Positions 25,639 to 34,627 are shown, numbered from the stretch's first letter. The stretch is 64,000 nt of DNA from Rhodospirillales bacterium (GCA_028278135.1 JANQEW010000029.1:186001-250000), one strand, 5' to 3'. The notes: generated from the sequence alone by a model not told the origin. Program-made: numbers and translations.

Positions 25639-26793
25639 ATGATACGGGCGGATGAAGTTCTGATGGCCGCATACGAACAAAAATTTGATTTTTATACAGG
25701 GGTCCCGTGCTCATTTCTTGCTCCCCTGATTAACAGGGTAGTCAGCGATAGCGATGTTCTCTATGTTGGTGCAACGAGCGAGGGTGAGGCTGTGGCAATT
25801 GCCGCTGGGGCCTGGCTGGCTGGCCGCGAAACTGTTGTCATGTGTCAGAACTCTGGTCTAGGGAATACTGTTAATCCGCTTACCTCTCTCAACTGGCCCT
25901 TCCGCATTCCTACCCTGCTCGTGGTGACATGGCGTGGTCAGCCAGGGTACCCGGACGAACCACAGCATGAGTTAATGGGGCAAATGACGACTGCCCTGTT
26001 AAATCTCATGCGTGTGCCGTATAGGCCGTTTCCCGTTGCGACAAAGACCGCGCTGGCCCCAGCCTTTGCTAGCGCACGCGCTGCTATGAAAAAATACGGA
26101 CGGCCTTTTGCCTTTGTCATGCCTAAGGGGGCAATATCTGAGGAATCGTTCAGCGAGAATCCACTTCGCATAAAATCGCTATGTAAGATTGTAGATTTAT
26201 GCTGTCGTCAGAGCATACGTCCAACACGTGCTGAAGCATTAGAGTGCATTCTAAAAGTGATACCTCATGAAGCCGCTGTGATAGCAACTACAGGAAAGTG
26301 TGGTAGAGAGTTATTTACTCTATACGACAGTGAACAACATTTTTACCAAGTAGGCTCTATGGGCGGGGCGAGTGCCCTTGGGTTGGGCGTGGCGTTGAAC
26401 GTCCAGCGTCCCGTCATCGTTTTGGACGGTGATGGTGCAGCGTTGATGAAAATGGGGAATATGGCCACGATTGGGGCACAGAGGCCACGCAATATGCTCC
26501 ATATCATCCTGGACAATGGCGTGCATGATTCGACTGGTGGCCAGGCTACTGTCTCAGCGTGTGTCTCCTTTCCTAGCATTGCCTGTGATTGTAGTTACGC
26601 CACGGCTACTGCGACTGACGACTTGACGAGCTTTAAGGAGGCTCTTCAAGAGGCTTTAGCAAGGCCAGGGCCACATCTGGTTCATCTGCTTATCAGGCCT
26701 GGCAGTATGGCGCGACTGGGCCGTCCCACAATTCTGCCATCTGATGTCGCCCGTCGCTTTAAACGCTTTTTAACGAGCGAGAGACGGTCATGA
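25639..26793 (+). CDS. aepY: Phosphonopyruvate decarboxylase
   Basis: Thiamine-diphosphate enzyme of 384 residues that decarboxylates phosphonopyruvate to phosphonoacetaldehyde, the step that makes phosphonate formation irreversible. The N-terminal FYTGVPCSFLAPLIN and CQNSGLGNTVNPLTSL are characteristic of this group, and the TPP/Mg motif reads GDGAALMKMGN followed by ILDN. The start at 25639 gives MIRADEVLMAA with GGAGAG upstream. The downstream transaminase overlaps by 4 bases, so the pair makes 2-aminoethylphosphonate. The first enzyme, PEP mutase, is not adjacent. Sulfopyruvate decarboxylase is a related alternative, made unlikely by the phnW neighbour. Confidence 0.9.
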   Translation: MIRADEVLMAAYEQKFDFYTGVPCSFLAPLINRVVSDSDVLYVGATSEGEAVAIAAGAWLAGRETVVMCQNSGLGNTVNPLTSLNWPFRIPTLLVVTWRGQPGYPDEPQHELMGQMTTALLNLMRVPYRPFPVATKTALAPAFASARAAMKKYGRPFAFVMPKGAISEESFSENPLRIKSLCKIVDLCCRQSIRPTRAEALECILKVIPHEAAVIATTGKCGRELFTLYDSEQHFYQVGSMGGASALGLGVALNVQRPVIVLDGDGAALMKMGNMATIGAQRPRNMLHIILDNGVHDSTGGQATVSACVSFPSIACDCSYATATATDDLTSFKEALQEALARPGPHLVHLLIRPGSMARLGRPTILPSDVARRFKRFLTSERRS

Positions 26794-27941
26794 CATCGGA
26801 ATTCTTCCTGACGGGAGGCAAAAACAAACAACATTCACCTTTACTACTGACCCCAGGTCCCTTGACAACGGCCCATGCTACCCGGAAAGCTATGCTGCGA
26901 GACTTTGGTGCTCGCGACAGTGTCTTCATTGATATCACCCGTTCTATCCGGGAGAGATTGCTGAGCCTTGCTGGCGCTACAGAAACCCATACCTGTGTAC
27001 CCCTGCAGGGCAGTGGCACCTTTGCTGTAGAAGCTATGCTAGGAACTTTAGTTCCGCGTGCAGGGAGCTTAGTTCTGGTCCTGGTCAATGGGGCGTATGG
27101 TCGCCGGATGGTTGAGATACTTGCCCGCTTGGATCGGTCATATATTGTGTACGAGACTGAGGAAACAATGCCTCCTATCCCCACACAGATAGAACAGTTG
27201 CTCAGTCATCGACAGGATATTACGCATGTCACGATGGTTCATTGTGAGACGACTACGGGCATACTGAATCCAGTGGAGCACATCTCGCATATTGTTGCGC
27301 GTCATGGACGTCTTTTCTTGCTCGACTCCATAAGCGCCTTTGGTGCCCTTCCACTTGACGTTCAGACGACACCGTTCACTGCGCTGGCTGGGTCGGCAGG
27401 CAAGTGTTTAGAAGGAGTCCCGGGGCTAGCTTTCGTGTTATGTCATAGGACTGCCTTACAAGAAGCCGCTGGTCAGGCTCATGCGATATCACTAGACTTG
27501 GAAGCGCAGTGGACGGCAATGGAGAAAAATGGCCAATGGCGTTTCACTCCACCAACACATGTGGTTGTAGCGCTTTCGACAGCTTTAGATCTGTTCTCCG
27601 CTGCGGGTGGCCAGCCTGCTCGCCTCGCCCGTTACACAGAAAATTGCAGAGTTCTGATAGAAGGGATGAAAGCATTAGGGTTTGTGCCCTTGCTGCCAGC
27701 TGCCTTGCAGAGTCCTATTATTGTGACTTTTCACATGCCGACAGCTCCGGCTTTTCTTTTCGAGGAGTTCTACCGCCGCATGCGGTGTCATGGCTATGTG
27801 CTTTACACTGGCAAAATAGCGAGAAAAGAAAGCTTTCGTGTGGGCTGCATTGGAGCCATTGAGCCAGAAGATATGGCCGATATGGTAAAAACAGTTAATC
27901 ATGTTTTACATGAAATGCATGTATTATTGTCTACAGAATAA
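26790..27941 (+). CDS. phnW: 2-aminoethylphosphonate-pyruvate transaminase
   Basis: PLP-dependent class V aminotransferase of 383 residues interconverting phosphonoacetaldehyde and 2-aminoethylphosphonate. Visible: LLTPGPLTTAHATRKAML, PLQGSGTFAVEAMLG, VHCETTTGILNP, the PLP Asp in LLDSISAFG, the Schiff-base Lys in GSAGKCLEGVPG and the C-terminal FRVGCIGAI. The start ATG at 26790 overlaps the stop of the decarboxylase (ATGA). PhnW can work in either direction; its fusion-like coupling to the decarboxylase favours synthesis of aminoethylphosphonate, for example for phosphonolipids or glycans. Confidence 0.92.
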   Translation: MTSEFFLTGGKNKQHSPLLLTPGPLTTAHATRKAMLRDFGARDSVFIDITRSIRERLLSLAGATETHTCVPLQGSGTFAVEAMLGTLVPRAGSLVLVLVNGAYGRRMVEILARLDRSYIVYETEETMPPIPTQIEQLLSHRQDITHVTMVHCETTTGILNPVEHISHIVARHGRLFLLDSISAFGALPLDVQTTPFTALAGSAGKCLEGVPGLAFVLCHRTALQEAAGQAHAISLDLEAQWTAMEKNGQWRFTPPTHVVVALSTALDLFSAAGGQPARLARYTENCRVLIEGMKALGFVPLLPAALQSPIIVTFHMPTAPAFLFEEFYRRMRCHGYVLYTGKIARKESFRVGCIGAIEPEDMADMVKTVNHVLHEMHVLLSTE

Positions 27942-28229
27942 AGAAATTTGTATTCTATCCATATTGGATATAAGATTCACTCTTTTTAATATTAAGAATA
28001 GAAATCTCTCCTGTCCGGAAGGCGTCTTAACGGCGTGAGAAGACGAGAGGCCGTCACAGGGCCGCATACGAGCTAATGGGGGGGACTTCCTGAATCGCCG
28101 GAGAATAGTCTCTTGAAGTCTTGTCGTGCAGCAAAACAGGTGTCACCATCTGACGGCTACGACGAGCCTCCGTCAGCGAGAATGATGGGTGAGGTCATAG
28201 GGAAAGCATGTTAGGAGGAATGACTGACT

Positions 28230-28562
28230 ATGGGGTATCTTCTCAATGGCATAGAACTAGAGGTTGATGATGAGAATTTTTTAGTAGAACCTGTTTTTGA
28301 TGATGCAATTGTTCAGATTATAGCTACTACAGAAGATATATCTATAACAGAAGATCATTGGCTTGTGGTACGCTATCTGCGTGATCAGTACCGAGAGCAT
28401 GGGCAGACGCCGAATTTTCGCAAAATGGTTAAGGACTTCAATGAAGACCATCCGGGCCGTGATTGGAAATCCTATCTCTACGAACTTTTTCCCAAGCAGC
28501 CAGCGCGACAAGCTGCAAGAATCGCAGGGCTGACAAAGCCCTATGGCAAGGGGGGGTATTAG
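28230..28562 (+). CDS. DsrC/TusE-family protein lacking the conserved C-terminal cysteines
   Basis: Protein of 110 residues with the DsrC fold: ITEDHWLVVRYLRDQY (about 45-60), YLYELFPKQPARQAARIAGL and a final KP-G turn. DsrC carries sulfur on a C-terminal Cys in sulfite-reductase pathways, and TusE uses the same Cys in tRNA thiolation. Here neither position is Cys: the residue equivalent to DsrC's AKQAC is Ala and the protein ends TKPYGKGGY, so there is no cysteine in the C-terminal arm. That matches the cysteine-less RspA-type paralogues proposed to be regulatory. A strong AGGAGG precedes the ATG. A run of seven G near the 3' end is a possible indel site, but neither shifted frame restores a KP-x-G-C-V tail. 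Confidence 0.88.
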   Translation: MGYLLNGIELEVDDENFLVEPVFDDAIVQIIATTEDISITEDHWLVVRYLRDQYREHGQTPNFRKMVKDFNEDHPGRDWKSYLYELFPKQPARQAARIAGLTKPYGKGGY

Positions 28563-28631
28563 CCAGGGGGAATCAGTGTGAGTGGCGTTGTCAGCTCAGC
28601 GCGCACGCACGGTGAGGCGTTGGGTCTTGTT

Positions 28632-28655
28632 GCGCCCGTGCGCCCGTGCGCCCGT
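28632..28655. repeat. Three tandem copies of an 8-bp GC-rich unit
   Basis: GCGCCCGT is repeated three times (28632-28639, 28640-28647, 28648-28655) in the GC-rich gap between the DsrC-like gene and suhB, which are convergent. Confidence 0.95.
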
Positions 28656-28743
28656 GCGGCCAGCGCGGTTTGCATGCTCGTGCCACGCACCGCACGGCGC
28701 ACGGCCGAACGCCTTAGGAGAGGCATGACAGCGTTCCGCCAAG

Positions 28744-29595
28744 CTAGCTCCTGACTGGTGCGGCGCTGCTGCCTGCCTGGCCGTGTGACTGTTTTTCGTT
28801 ACCGATGTTGCGTAGCAGATCACCAAGTGGCTTATGGAGGTGATCGTTTGTGGCCAGAATGCTGCCCGTAAAAACTGGATTACGACCGCCACCTATTTCG
28901 CTCACATACCCGCCCGCCTCGCGGACCATAAGAGAGCCAGCGGCCACATCCCATGGGGATAGGTTGCGCTCCCAGTATCCATCATAGCGGCCAGCGGCCA
29001 CATAAGCCAGATCAAGCGCTGCAGAGCCCATGCGACGGACGCCGGCTGAATGAGCCATGACAGCTTGCAATTCGGTCAGAAACAGACTATGGGCCGGCCT
29101 GCCAAGAAAAGGAATGCCTGTCGCAAAAAGCCCTTCCTCAAGGCGCCGGCGGGCAGAGATGCGCAGTCTACGGTCGTTCAAATAAGCACCACACCCTTTT
29201 TCAGCGTAGTACCACTCGTCAGCAACCGGATGAGCTATAACACCGGCAACAATCTCATGACCGCGTTCGAGAGCAATGGAAATAGAAAAGTGGGGAATCC
29301 CATGTAGGAAATTAATCGTGCCATCTAGCGGATCTATAATCCAGCGATTCTCCTTGTCTCTCCCGTCCTCTGCACCGCTTTCTTCCAATAAAAAGCCAAA
29401 GTCAGGTCGAGCCCTTTTCAACTCGCGATACAGTACACGCTCCGTCTTAGTGTCTGCCGTGGACACAAAGTCATTGGTTCCTTTGAGAGAGACCTGCAAT
29501 TGCTCTATTTCGCCAAAATCACGAATTAAGAGACGGACTGCTTTCTTGGCAGCTGCTAACATCACATTAAGAGTCGGAGATAAGTAGGAAGTCAT
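28744..29595 (-). CDS. suhB: Inositol-1-monophosphatase family protein
   Basis: Inositol-phosphatase-fold enzyme of 283 residues. Metal-binding motifs are the Glu pair in LLEESGAEDG, the signature IIDPLDGTINFLHG (about 87-100) and the C-terminal WDVAAGSLMVREAGG. SuhB proteins hydrolyse inositol monophosphate and in E. coli also assist rRNA antitermination; which applies here is unknown. It begins 7 bases after efp, a conserved alphaproteobacterial pair, and is probably co-transcribed. The C-terminal tail is slightly long and Ala/Ser-rich. Confidence 0.92.
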   Translation of the reverse strand: MTSYLSPTLNVMLAAAKKAVRLLIRDFGEIEQLQVSLKGTNDFVSTADTKTERVLYRELKRARPDFGFLLEESGAEDGRDKENRWIIDPLDGTINFLHGIPHFSISIALERGHEIVAGVIAHPVADEWYYAEKGCGAYLNDRRLRISARRRLEEGLFATGIPFLGRPAHSLFLTELQAVMAHSAGVRRMGSAALDLAYVAAGRYDGYWERNLSPWDVAAGSLMVREAGGYVSEIGGGRNPVFTGSILATNDHLHKPLGDLLRNIGNEKQSHGQAGSSAAPVRS

Positions 29596-29602
29596 GGTCC
29601 GC

Positions 29603-30169
29603 TTAACCCTTGGCTCGCTCTACATAGCGACAATCGGCCGTGCTAACGACGATACGTGTTCCCGCCTCTATAAAGGGCGGAATCATAATTTTCAGACCGT
29701 TGTCAAGCACACCCGGCTTATAGGATGCAGTCGCTGTCTGCCCTCTGACAGCGGCGTCTGCTTCAACTACTGTCATGATCACAGTCGGCGGTAGGTTTAC
29801 TGTAACAGGGCAGCCTTCCAAAAAGTCGACGGTCACAGCCATGCCCTCTTGCAGAAAAGCTGTTTGTTCCCCGAGAGCTTTTTTTTGAAGAGAAAACTGC
29901 TCATAAGACTCTTTTTCCATAAATATGCACTGATTGTTATCGGAAAAAAGATACTGACAGTTCTTTTCCTCGACAATCAACTTCTCCACCGTGTCTTGGG
30001 TGCGCCAGCGTACGTTAGTCTTTATACCGGAACGGAAGTCGCGCATCTCGACCTGATTGAAGGCTCCGCCTTTCCCAGGTTGTATGAGTTGAATCTTGAG
30101 CACAGTCCAGTGCCGACCTTCGTGCTCGATGAGCATCCCCGGACGAATCTGATTTGCTTGAATCTTCAT
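29603..30169 (-). CDS. efp: Translation elongation factor P
   Basis: EF-P of 188 residues, which rescues ribosomes stalled at polyproline stretches. The N-terminal KOW-like domain has the modified-loop lysine in QPGKGGAFNQVEMRDFRSG (near residue 33), followed by the two OB domains and the C-terminal family ending GLKIMIPPFIEAGTRIVVSTADCRYVERA. The PGKGGAF loop implies EpmA-type beta-lysylation at the Lys rather than rhamnosylation. It is the first gene of an efp-suhB operon. Confidence 0.96.
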   Translation of the reverse strand: MKIQANQIRPGMLIEHEGRHWTVLKIQLIQPGKGGAFNQVEMRDFRSGIKTNVRWRTQDTVEKLIVEEKNCQYLFSDNNQCIFMEKESYEQFSLQKKALGEQTAFLQEGMAVTVDFLEGCPVTVNLPPTVIMTVVEADAAVRGQTATASYKPGVLDNGLKIMIPPFIEAGTRIVVSTADCRYVERAKG

Positions 30170-30266
30170 AGAGCTATTCCAGAGTCATTCCCCATTATAT
30201 GTCCACCAAGTAATGTACAAATACAAAAGGCTACTCTTACAAAAGTCTACTCTGAAGAAAGACTGC

Positions 30267-31526
30267 TTATGCTGTTTTCCAGCCCTGGTATTGTGTTAAA
30301 GGTGTGAGTGGATCCCATACTGACAGCGGTCCCATCTGTCGCAGCCGGGCCACAGATAGCCTTACCAAGGTGCCGCCGTGCTGCCGTTGCCAGGCCATGA
30401 GACGTGCTTCCGCTTCGATTGTCACGGCGTTAACAATCAACCGTCCACCCTTCCCACCATTCGGCAAAGCTTCCCAGCACCTTTCAAGAATACCTGGAGT
30501 AGAGACATTTCCACCCACAAAGACCGCTGCAGGTGGTCCGGGTAGAGACGTCAAACAAGCCGGGGCTCTGCTGTGGGCAATTTGTAACCGTGGTACTCCT
30601 AAACGAAAAGCGTTTAAAGAAATAATCGAAACACGTGTTATATCCTGTTCAACAGCCACAGCTGTGGTGGTATGGTGGGTTCTTAACCACTCTATAGCAA
30701 TAGAGCCAGCACCAGCTCCTATATCCCACAGCAGCTCACCAGGACAGGGCGCGAGAGCGGCCAGAGTCACCGCACGGACCTCGCGCTTTGTGAGCTGACC
30801 ATCATGATAATACGCCTCATCGGGGAGGCCGGCTCCTCGGCTCAATCCACGAGAACCACTACATTCAATTGCTATAATGTTTAAATTAGCTATTTTATGG
30901 TTTTCCCAACAGTCGGCGCGACCGCTTATATGACGCTCAGCCGGCCCGCCTATGTGTTCCAGTACGATCATGCTGCTAGGGCCAAAGCCATGCGCTGTTA
31001 ACAAAGCGGCGGCATGACTAGGGGTTTCTCCGTCTGCGCTGAGCACGAGAAGACGCACTCCAGACGAGAAATGAAATGCAATATTTTCTATTGGTCTACC
31101 GTGTACAGTTAACGTTTCTACCTCCTGTAAAGGCCAGCCCAAGCGGGCCGCCGCTAGGGAAAAGGCAGAAATATGCGGCACGACAATCATTTCTGCGGTG
31201 GAAAAGTGGCGTGTCAAAGTCGCCCCCAAGCCATAGAGCATAGGATCGCCACTAGCAAGAACGATTATTCGTTTATTACGATATGTTTTAATAATATTAA
31301 TAGTAGTTTCTAACTCAGTCCACAACAGCCGTGCAGCGTTTGTTGGTATGAGAGTGGCAACATGCTTTAAATGACGTGCACTGCCCAATATCGTAGGAGC
31401 GGTGCGGATGAACGTGCGGGCAACGGGACTCAACCCATCTGAGCCATCCTCGCCTATGCCAATGACAACGAGCCAAGGCGCAGGCAATCTATCGTCCTCT
31501 CTCTCAGTCAGTGTCAGTCGCCTCAT
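30267..31526 (-). CDS. cobL: Precorrin-6Y C5,15-methyltransferase (decarboxylating), CbiE-CbiT fusion
   Basis: Bifunctional protein of 419 residues. The N-terminal half is a CbiE-type SAM-dependent tetrapyrrole methylase (VVIGIGEDGSDGLSP, LASGDPMLYGLGATL, VPHISAFSLAAARLGWP). The C-terminal half is a CbiT-type Rossmann methyltransferase/decarboxylase (DIGAGAGSIAIEWLR, AVEQD, AVFVGGN). Together they methylate C5 and C15 and decarboxylate the C12 acetate of the corrin ring. The start ATG overlaps the cobH stop (ATGA), so cbiX-cobH-cobL is an operon. Confidence 0.94.
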   Translation of the reverse strand: MRRLTLTEREDDRLPAPWLVVIGIGEDGSDGLSPVARTFIRTAPTILGSARHLKHVATLIPTNAARLLWTELETTINIIKTYRNKRIIVLASGDPMLYGLGATLTRHFSTAEMIVVPHISAFSLAAARLGWPLQEVETLTVHGRPIENIAFHFSSGVRLLVLSADGETPSHAAALLTAHGFGPSSMIVLEHIGGPAERHISGRADCWENHKIANLNIIAIECSGSRGLSRGAGLPDEAYYHDGQLTKREVRAVTLAALAPCPGELLWDIGAGAGSIAIEWLRTHHTTTAVAVEQDITRVSIISLNAFRLGVPRLQIAHSRAPACLTSLPGPPAAVFVGGNVSTPGILERCWEALPNGGKGGRLIVNAVTIEAEARLMAWQRQHGGTLVRLSVARLRQMGPLSVWDPLTPLTQYQGWKTA

Positions 31527-32188
31527 ATTTCTGGAACAGACAGGCCTTGCCTTGCTGTTATGTCTAGTAAAGCATTCACAGCTGCTGCTGCCATGGCACT
31601 GCCGCCGCGGCAGCCACGTAACGTCAGATAGGGCACGTTGCCAGGATGGGAAATCAAGGCCTCCTTGGCTTCAACTGCACTGACAAACCCCACAGGAAAA
31701 CCGATAATGGCAGCTGGTTGTGGTCCGCCTGCGGGCAAGCCCTCTAGGAGGGAAAAAAGGGCAGTGGGAGCATTCCCGATGGCGACTAGCGCTCCCTGAA
31801 GCCATTCTTGCCATAATGAGACGGCAGCAGCGGATCGAGTGGTCCCAAGATTCATAGCCAGGGATGGGACTCTTGGATCATTGATGGTACAGAGGACTTT
31901 ATTCCCCCGCTGGCGGGGGAGAATTCCTTGCGCTACCATCTGCACATCAACGAGAATCGGTGCTCCTCTTCTGAGAGCAGCAAGAGCGGCTGAAACAAAG
32001 GCTGGTGACCAGGAGAGAGTAGTCGCAATCTCAGGCATGCCACAGGCGTGAACAAGCCTTATCGCTACTTCCTGTAAAGCTACCGGTAGAGACGACAAAT
32101 CTGTCACTGCTCGGACTCTAGCAAAGGACTCCCGGTAGATGGCTGTTGGATTACAGAGGTAGTCAGGTATAGCAAGTGCTCCTGTCAT
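31523..32188 (-). CDS. cobH: Precorrin-8X methylmutase
   Basis: CobH/CbiC of 221 residues, moving a methyl group from C11 to C12 to give hydrogenobyrinate or cobyrinate. The catalytic His is in IRLVHACGMPEI (about 43-54). Substrate-loop residues in ILVDVQMVAQGI and the glycine-rich IIGFPVGFVSAVEAKEAL and RGCRGGSAMAAAAVNALL are well preserved. It sits between cbiX (30 bases upstream) and cobL (4-base overlap). Confidence 0.94.
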   Translation of the reverse strand: MTGALAIPDYLCNPTAIYRESFARVRAVTDLSSLPVALQEVAIRLVHACGMPEIATTLSWSPAFVSAALAALRRGAPILVDVQMVAQGILPRQRGNKVLCTINDPRVPSLAMNLGTTRSAAAVSLWQEWLQGALVAIGNAPTALFSLLEGLPAGGPQPAAIIGFPVGFVSAVEAKEALISHPGNVPYLTLRGCRGGSAMAAAAVNALLDITARQGLSVPEI

Positions 32189-32218
32189 GAGAAAAGTGTA
32201 CGTACTGGCGATGCTCGA

Positions 32219-33130
32219 TCAAGCATGCGGATGATCGCTACCAATCCCAATGCCACGCACATGATGATGATGCCCGGTTTGTGGGGCCCCAACAAAATTC
32301 TCGTAGCCGACAATACTCTCACGATACTTACATAGTTGGCAATTCATTCTCACTTCACCATGCAAAGTATCCATGACCCGCTCGATGAAACTTTCCAGTA
32401 CCAGAGGATGATCATTCAGATAGAGCGCTTTGACGAATTCCGTACTGGGATAGTGAGTTGCGACCTCGTCTGTATGAGTATAAATACGCTTGACAAGTAC
32501 ACCTGTGAATAGGAAATAGGGAAAGACAATAATGCGGCGAAATCCCATAGCCACAATCCGCTCCAATGCTCTGTTGACCCTGGGATGCGCGACTCCAGAA
32601 TAGGCCGTCTCTGCCCAGCCAAAGCCCATACCTTCCCAAAGCATGCGGGCAACCTTTGATATGTTGGCATTGGCATCTGGATCATTCGTTCCGCGGCCCA
32701 CAACCAAGAGCATGCTCTGACTCCTGGGCACGTGTGAGCCAGCAGCGCGCTCAGCAGCCGTCACACGTTCAGCTGCTGCGTAAAGTAGTTTGGGATCAAT
32801 GCCAAGATCCCGTCCGTATAGGACGTCTAGATCTTTGTTTTCTTTTGCGAAGGTATTCACTTCCCATGGTATGTCATTTTTAACATGACCGGCGGCAAAC
32901 AGCATACCTGGAATAGTCGCAATACGTTTTACACCACGTTCCTTAAGAGTTTCTAACCCATCGCGGATAATAGGGCGAGCAAATTCCAAATAGCCGTTTT
33001 CTACCTCGTATTCTGGTAGACGTTCTTTCAAACGATGAGACAATGTGTCAAATTCCCGTATTGCTTCGATGTCGCGACTGCCGTGACCACACAGCATCAC
33101 TCCAATCTTGCTGTTGCCGGACGCTTTCAC
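32219..33130 (-). CDS. cbiX: Sirohydrochlorin cobaltochelatase, long CbiX
   Basis: CbiX-type class II chelatase of 303 residues that inserts cobalt into sirohydrochlorin, the early-cobalt (anaerobic) route. Two homologous halves are visible, the first with VMLCGHGSRD and the metal-binding FAAGHVKNDIP, the second with LVVGRGTNDPDAN and VFPYFLFTGVLVKRIY. The C-terminal extension has MNCQLCKYR, the CxxC pattern linked to an Fe-S centre in long CbiX proteins, and then a short His-rich GHHHHVRG. The start is GTG at 33130 after GGAGGT. Its company with CobH/CobL/CobK names suggests that the pathway is the early-cobalt one throughout. Confidence 0.92.
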   Translation of the reverse strand: MKASGNSKIGVMLCGHGSRDIEAIREFDTLSHRLKERLPEYEVENGYLEFARPIIRDGLETLKERGVKRIATIPGMLFAAGHVKNDIPWEVNTFAKENKDLDVLYGRDLGIDPKLLYAAAERVTAAERAAGSHVPRSQSMLLVVGRGTNDPDANANISKVARMLWEGMGFGWAETAYSGVAHPRVNRALERIVAMGFRRIIVFPYFLFTGVLVKRIYTHTDEVATHYPSTEFVKALYLNDHPLVLESFIERVMDTLHGEVRMNCQLCKYRESIVGYENFVGAPQTGHHHHVRGIGIGSDHPHA

Positions 33131-33344
33131 TCACTACCTCCATCGCCTGACATAATGCTGGCCCTTCCTCTGTCTTTTGTCTTTTCTTGGGAGCCACAAG
33201 TAGGGCGTCCCTTGTAACAGCGTAACAGCTGTTCTGTAGTTTTTTGGCATAGGCTGAAGTGTTAACAGCGTTCTCTAAGAATGATTCTGACCCGCCTCCA
33301 GGGAGGCTCTCCAGGGCGTCTGGATTTGTCCCGAGAAGGTGGGC

Positions 33345-34622
33345 TTATAGCCATGGGGGTAGACTCTCCAGGGCAAACATTTCTTTATAGGAGGGACGCC
33401 GTCTAATAATTGAAAATTTATCTCCTTTGACAAGAATCTCTGGGACTAATCGCCGGAGGTTATAGGTGGAAGCCATCGTCGCGCCATAAGCACCAGCACC
33501 GTCGAGTGCCAGGAGCTCGCCAGGAAACGCCGGTGTTAAGGAACGCTGGGGAGCGAAAACATCACTTGTTTCACATATTGGCCCAACGACGTCGACTGTC
33601 TGACGAGACATATCCAAGCGAGGTTCTGTTATAGGTAAAATAGCGTGGAAAGCACCATAAAGACTCGGACGGATTAAGTCGTTCATCGCAGCATCCACGA
33701 TCACGAAGATCTTGTTGCTCCCCTCTTTCACATAGAGGACTCGGGTGACGAGGAGACCAGCGTTGGCAACGATGAAACGTCCAGGTTCTAAGAGAATCTG
33801 ACAGTGACAATCACCAAGAGTTTCTCGGATAACAGCGGCGTAGGCTGTCGGTGACGGTGGCAGGTCTGCTGCGCTGTCCGGGTCATAAAGCACGCCGAGT
33901 CCTCCTCCGAGGTCAAGACGTCGAATGGGGAGGCCACTGGCATTTAACTGCGTAATGAGATCGCGCATACGCATAAAAGATTTTCTGAAAGATTGCAGAT
34001 TGGTGATTTGACTCCCTATATGGGTAGTAAGCCCCACCACCTTGAGATGGGGTAAGCTGATAGCACTTTGCAACAGGCTAGGAATCTTACGCCATTCAAT
34101 GCCGAACTTATCTTCCTTGCGGCTTGTAGTCATCTTATGATGAGTCTTGGCATCGATGTCGAGATTCACCCGGAACGAAACTGATGCGACAGTGTTCAAG
34201 GTGGTAGCGATACGGTGAATGGTCCACAGTTCTGCCTCAGATTCGACATTTAGTTGCAAAATACCTGTCTGCAGGGCAAAGGCAATTTCTTCAGGCGTTT
34301 TGCCAACGCCGGAAAACACAATCTGCTGCGGGGAAATACCGGCAGCGAGCGCTAAACGCAGTTCCCCTTCTGACACAACATCAGCACCGGCCCCAAGATT
34401 AGCTAAAGTCCGTACAACGGCTATGTTGGCATTGGCCTTTAAGGCATAATGAATACAGACTTCTCCCAATCCTTTTAACGCCGATTGAAAAAAATTATAA
34501 TAATGTTCTAATGCTGCGGTCGTGTAGCAGTAGAAGGGCGTACCGACGCTTTCAGCGATATTCGGTATTGATACGCTTTCTGCGTGCAATATGCCATTAC
34601 GGTACGTGAAAAATTTCCGCAT
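33345..34622 (-). CDS. lysA: Diaminopimelate decarboxylase
   Basis: LysA of 425 residues, the last step of lysine synthesis. The PLP lysine is in VCIHYALKANAN (about 62), with VVSEGEL, HIGSQIT, the phosphate-binding LDLGGGLGVLYD, EPGRFIVANAG and the C-terminal substrate Cys in GPICETSDVF. An AGGAGGT abuts the ATG with almost no spacing, and just upstream is a 10-bp tandem duplication (34628-34647), so the leader may have been altered by duplication. argH, the usual alphaproteobacterial upstream neighbour, is absent here. Confidence 0.95.
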   Translation of the reverse strand: MRKFFTYRNGILHAESVSIPNIAESVGTPFYCYTTAALEHYYNFFQSALKGLGEVCIHYALKANANIAVVRTLANLGAGADVVSEGELRLALAAGISPQQIVFSGVGKTPEEIAFALQTGILQLNVESEAELWTIHRIATTLNTVASVSFRVNLDIDAKTHHKMTTSRKEDKFGIEWRKIPSLLQSAISLPHLKVVGLTTHIGSQITNLQSFRKSFMRMRDLITQLNASGLPIRRLDLGGGLGVLYDPDSAADLPPSPTAYAAVIRETLGDCHCQILLEPGRFIVANAGLLVTRVLYVKEGSNKIFVIVDAAMNDLIRPSLYGAFHAILPITEPRLDMSRQTVDVVGPICETSDVFAPQRSLTPAFPGELLALDGAGAYGATMASTYNLRRLVPEILVKGDKFSIIRRRPSYKEMFALESLPPWL

Positions 34623-34627
34623 ACCTC

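Noticed and set aside
24520..25680. Longer xthA product starting at 25680
   Set aside because: The extra 127 residues have no similarity to the family, include a translated 20-bp tandem duplication, and the conserved N-terminus starts at 25299.
28540..28562. Frameshift in the DsrC-like gene at the seven-G run restoring a Cys tail
   Set aside because: Both shifted readings give unrelated tails without the KP-x-G-C-V pattern, so the cysteine-less end is kept as read.
33131..33344. Cobalamin riboswitch upstream of cbiX
   Set aside because: No B12-box-like sequence or long structured leader is visible, and the gap is short.
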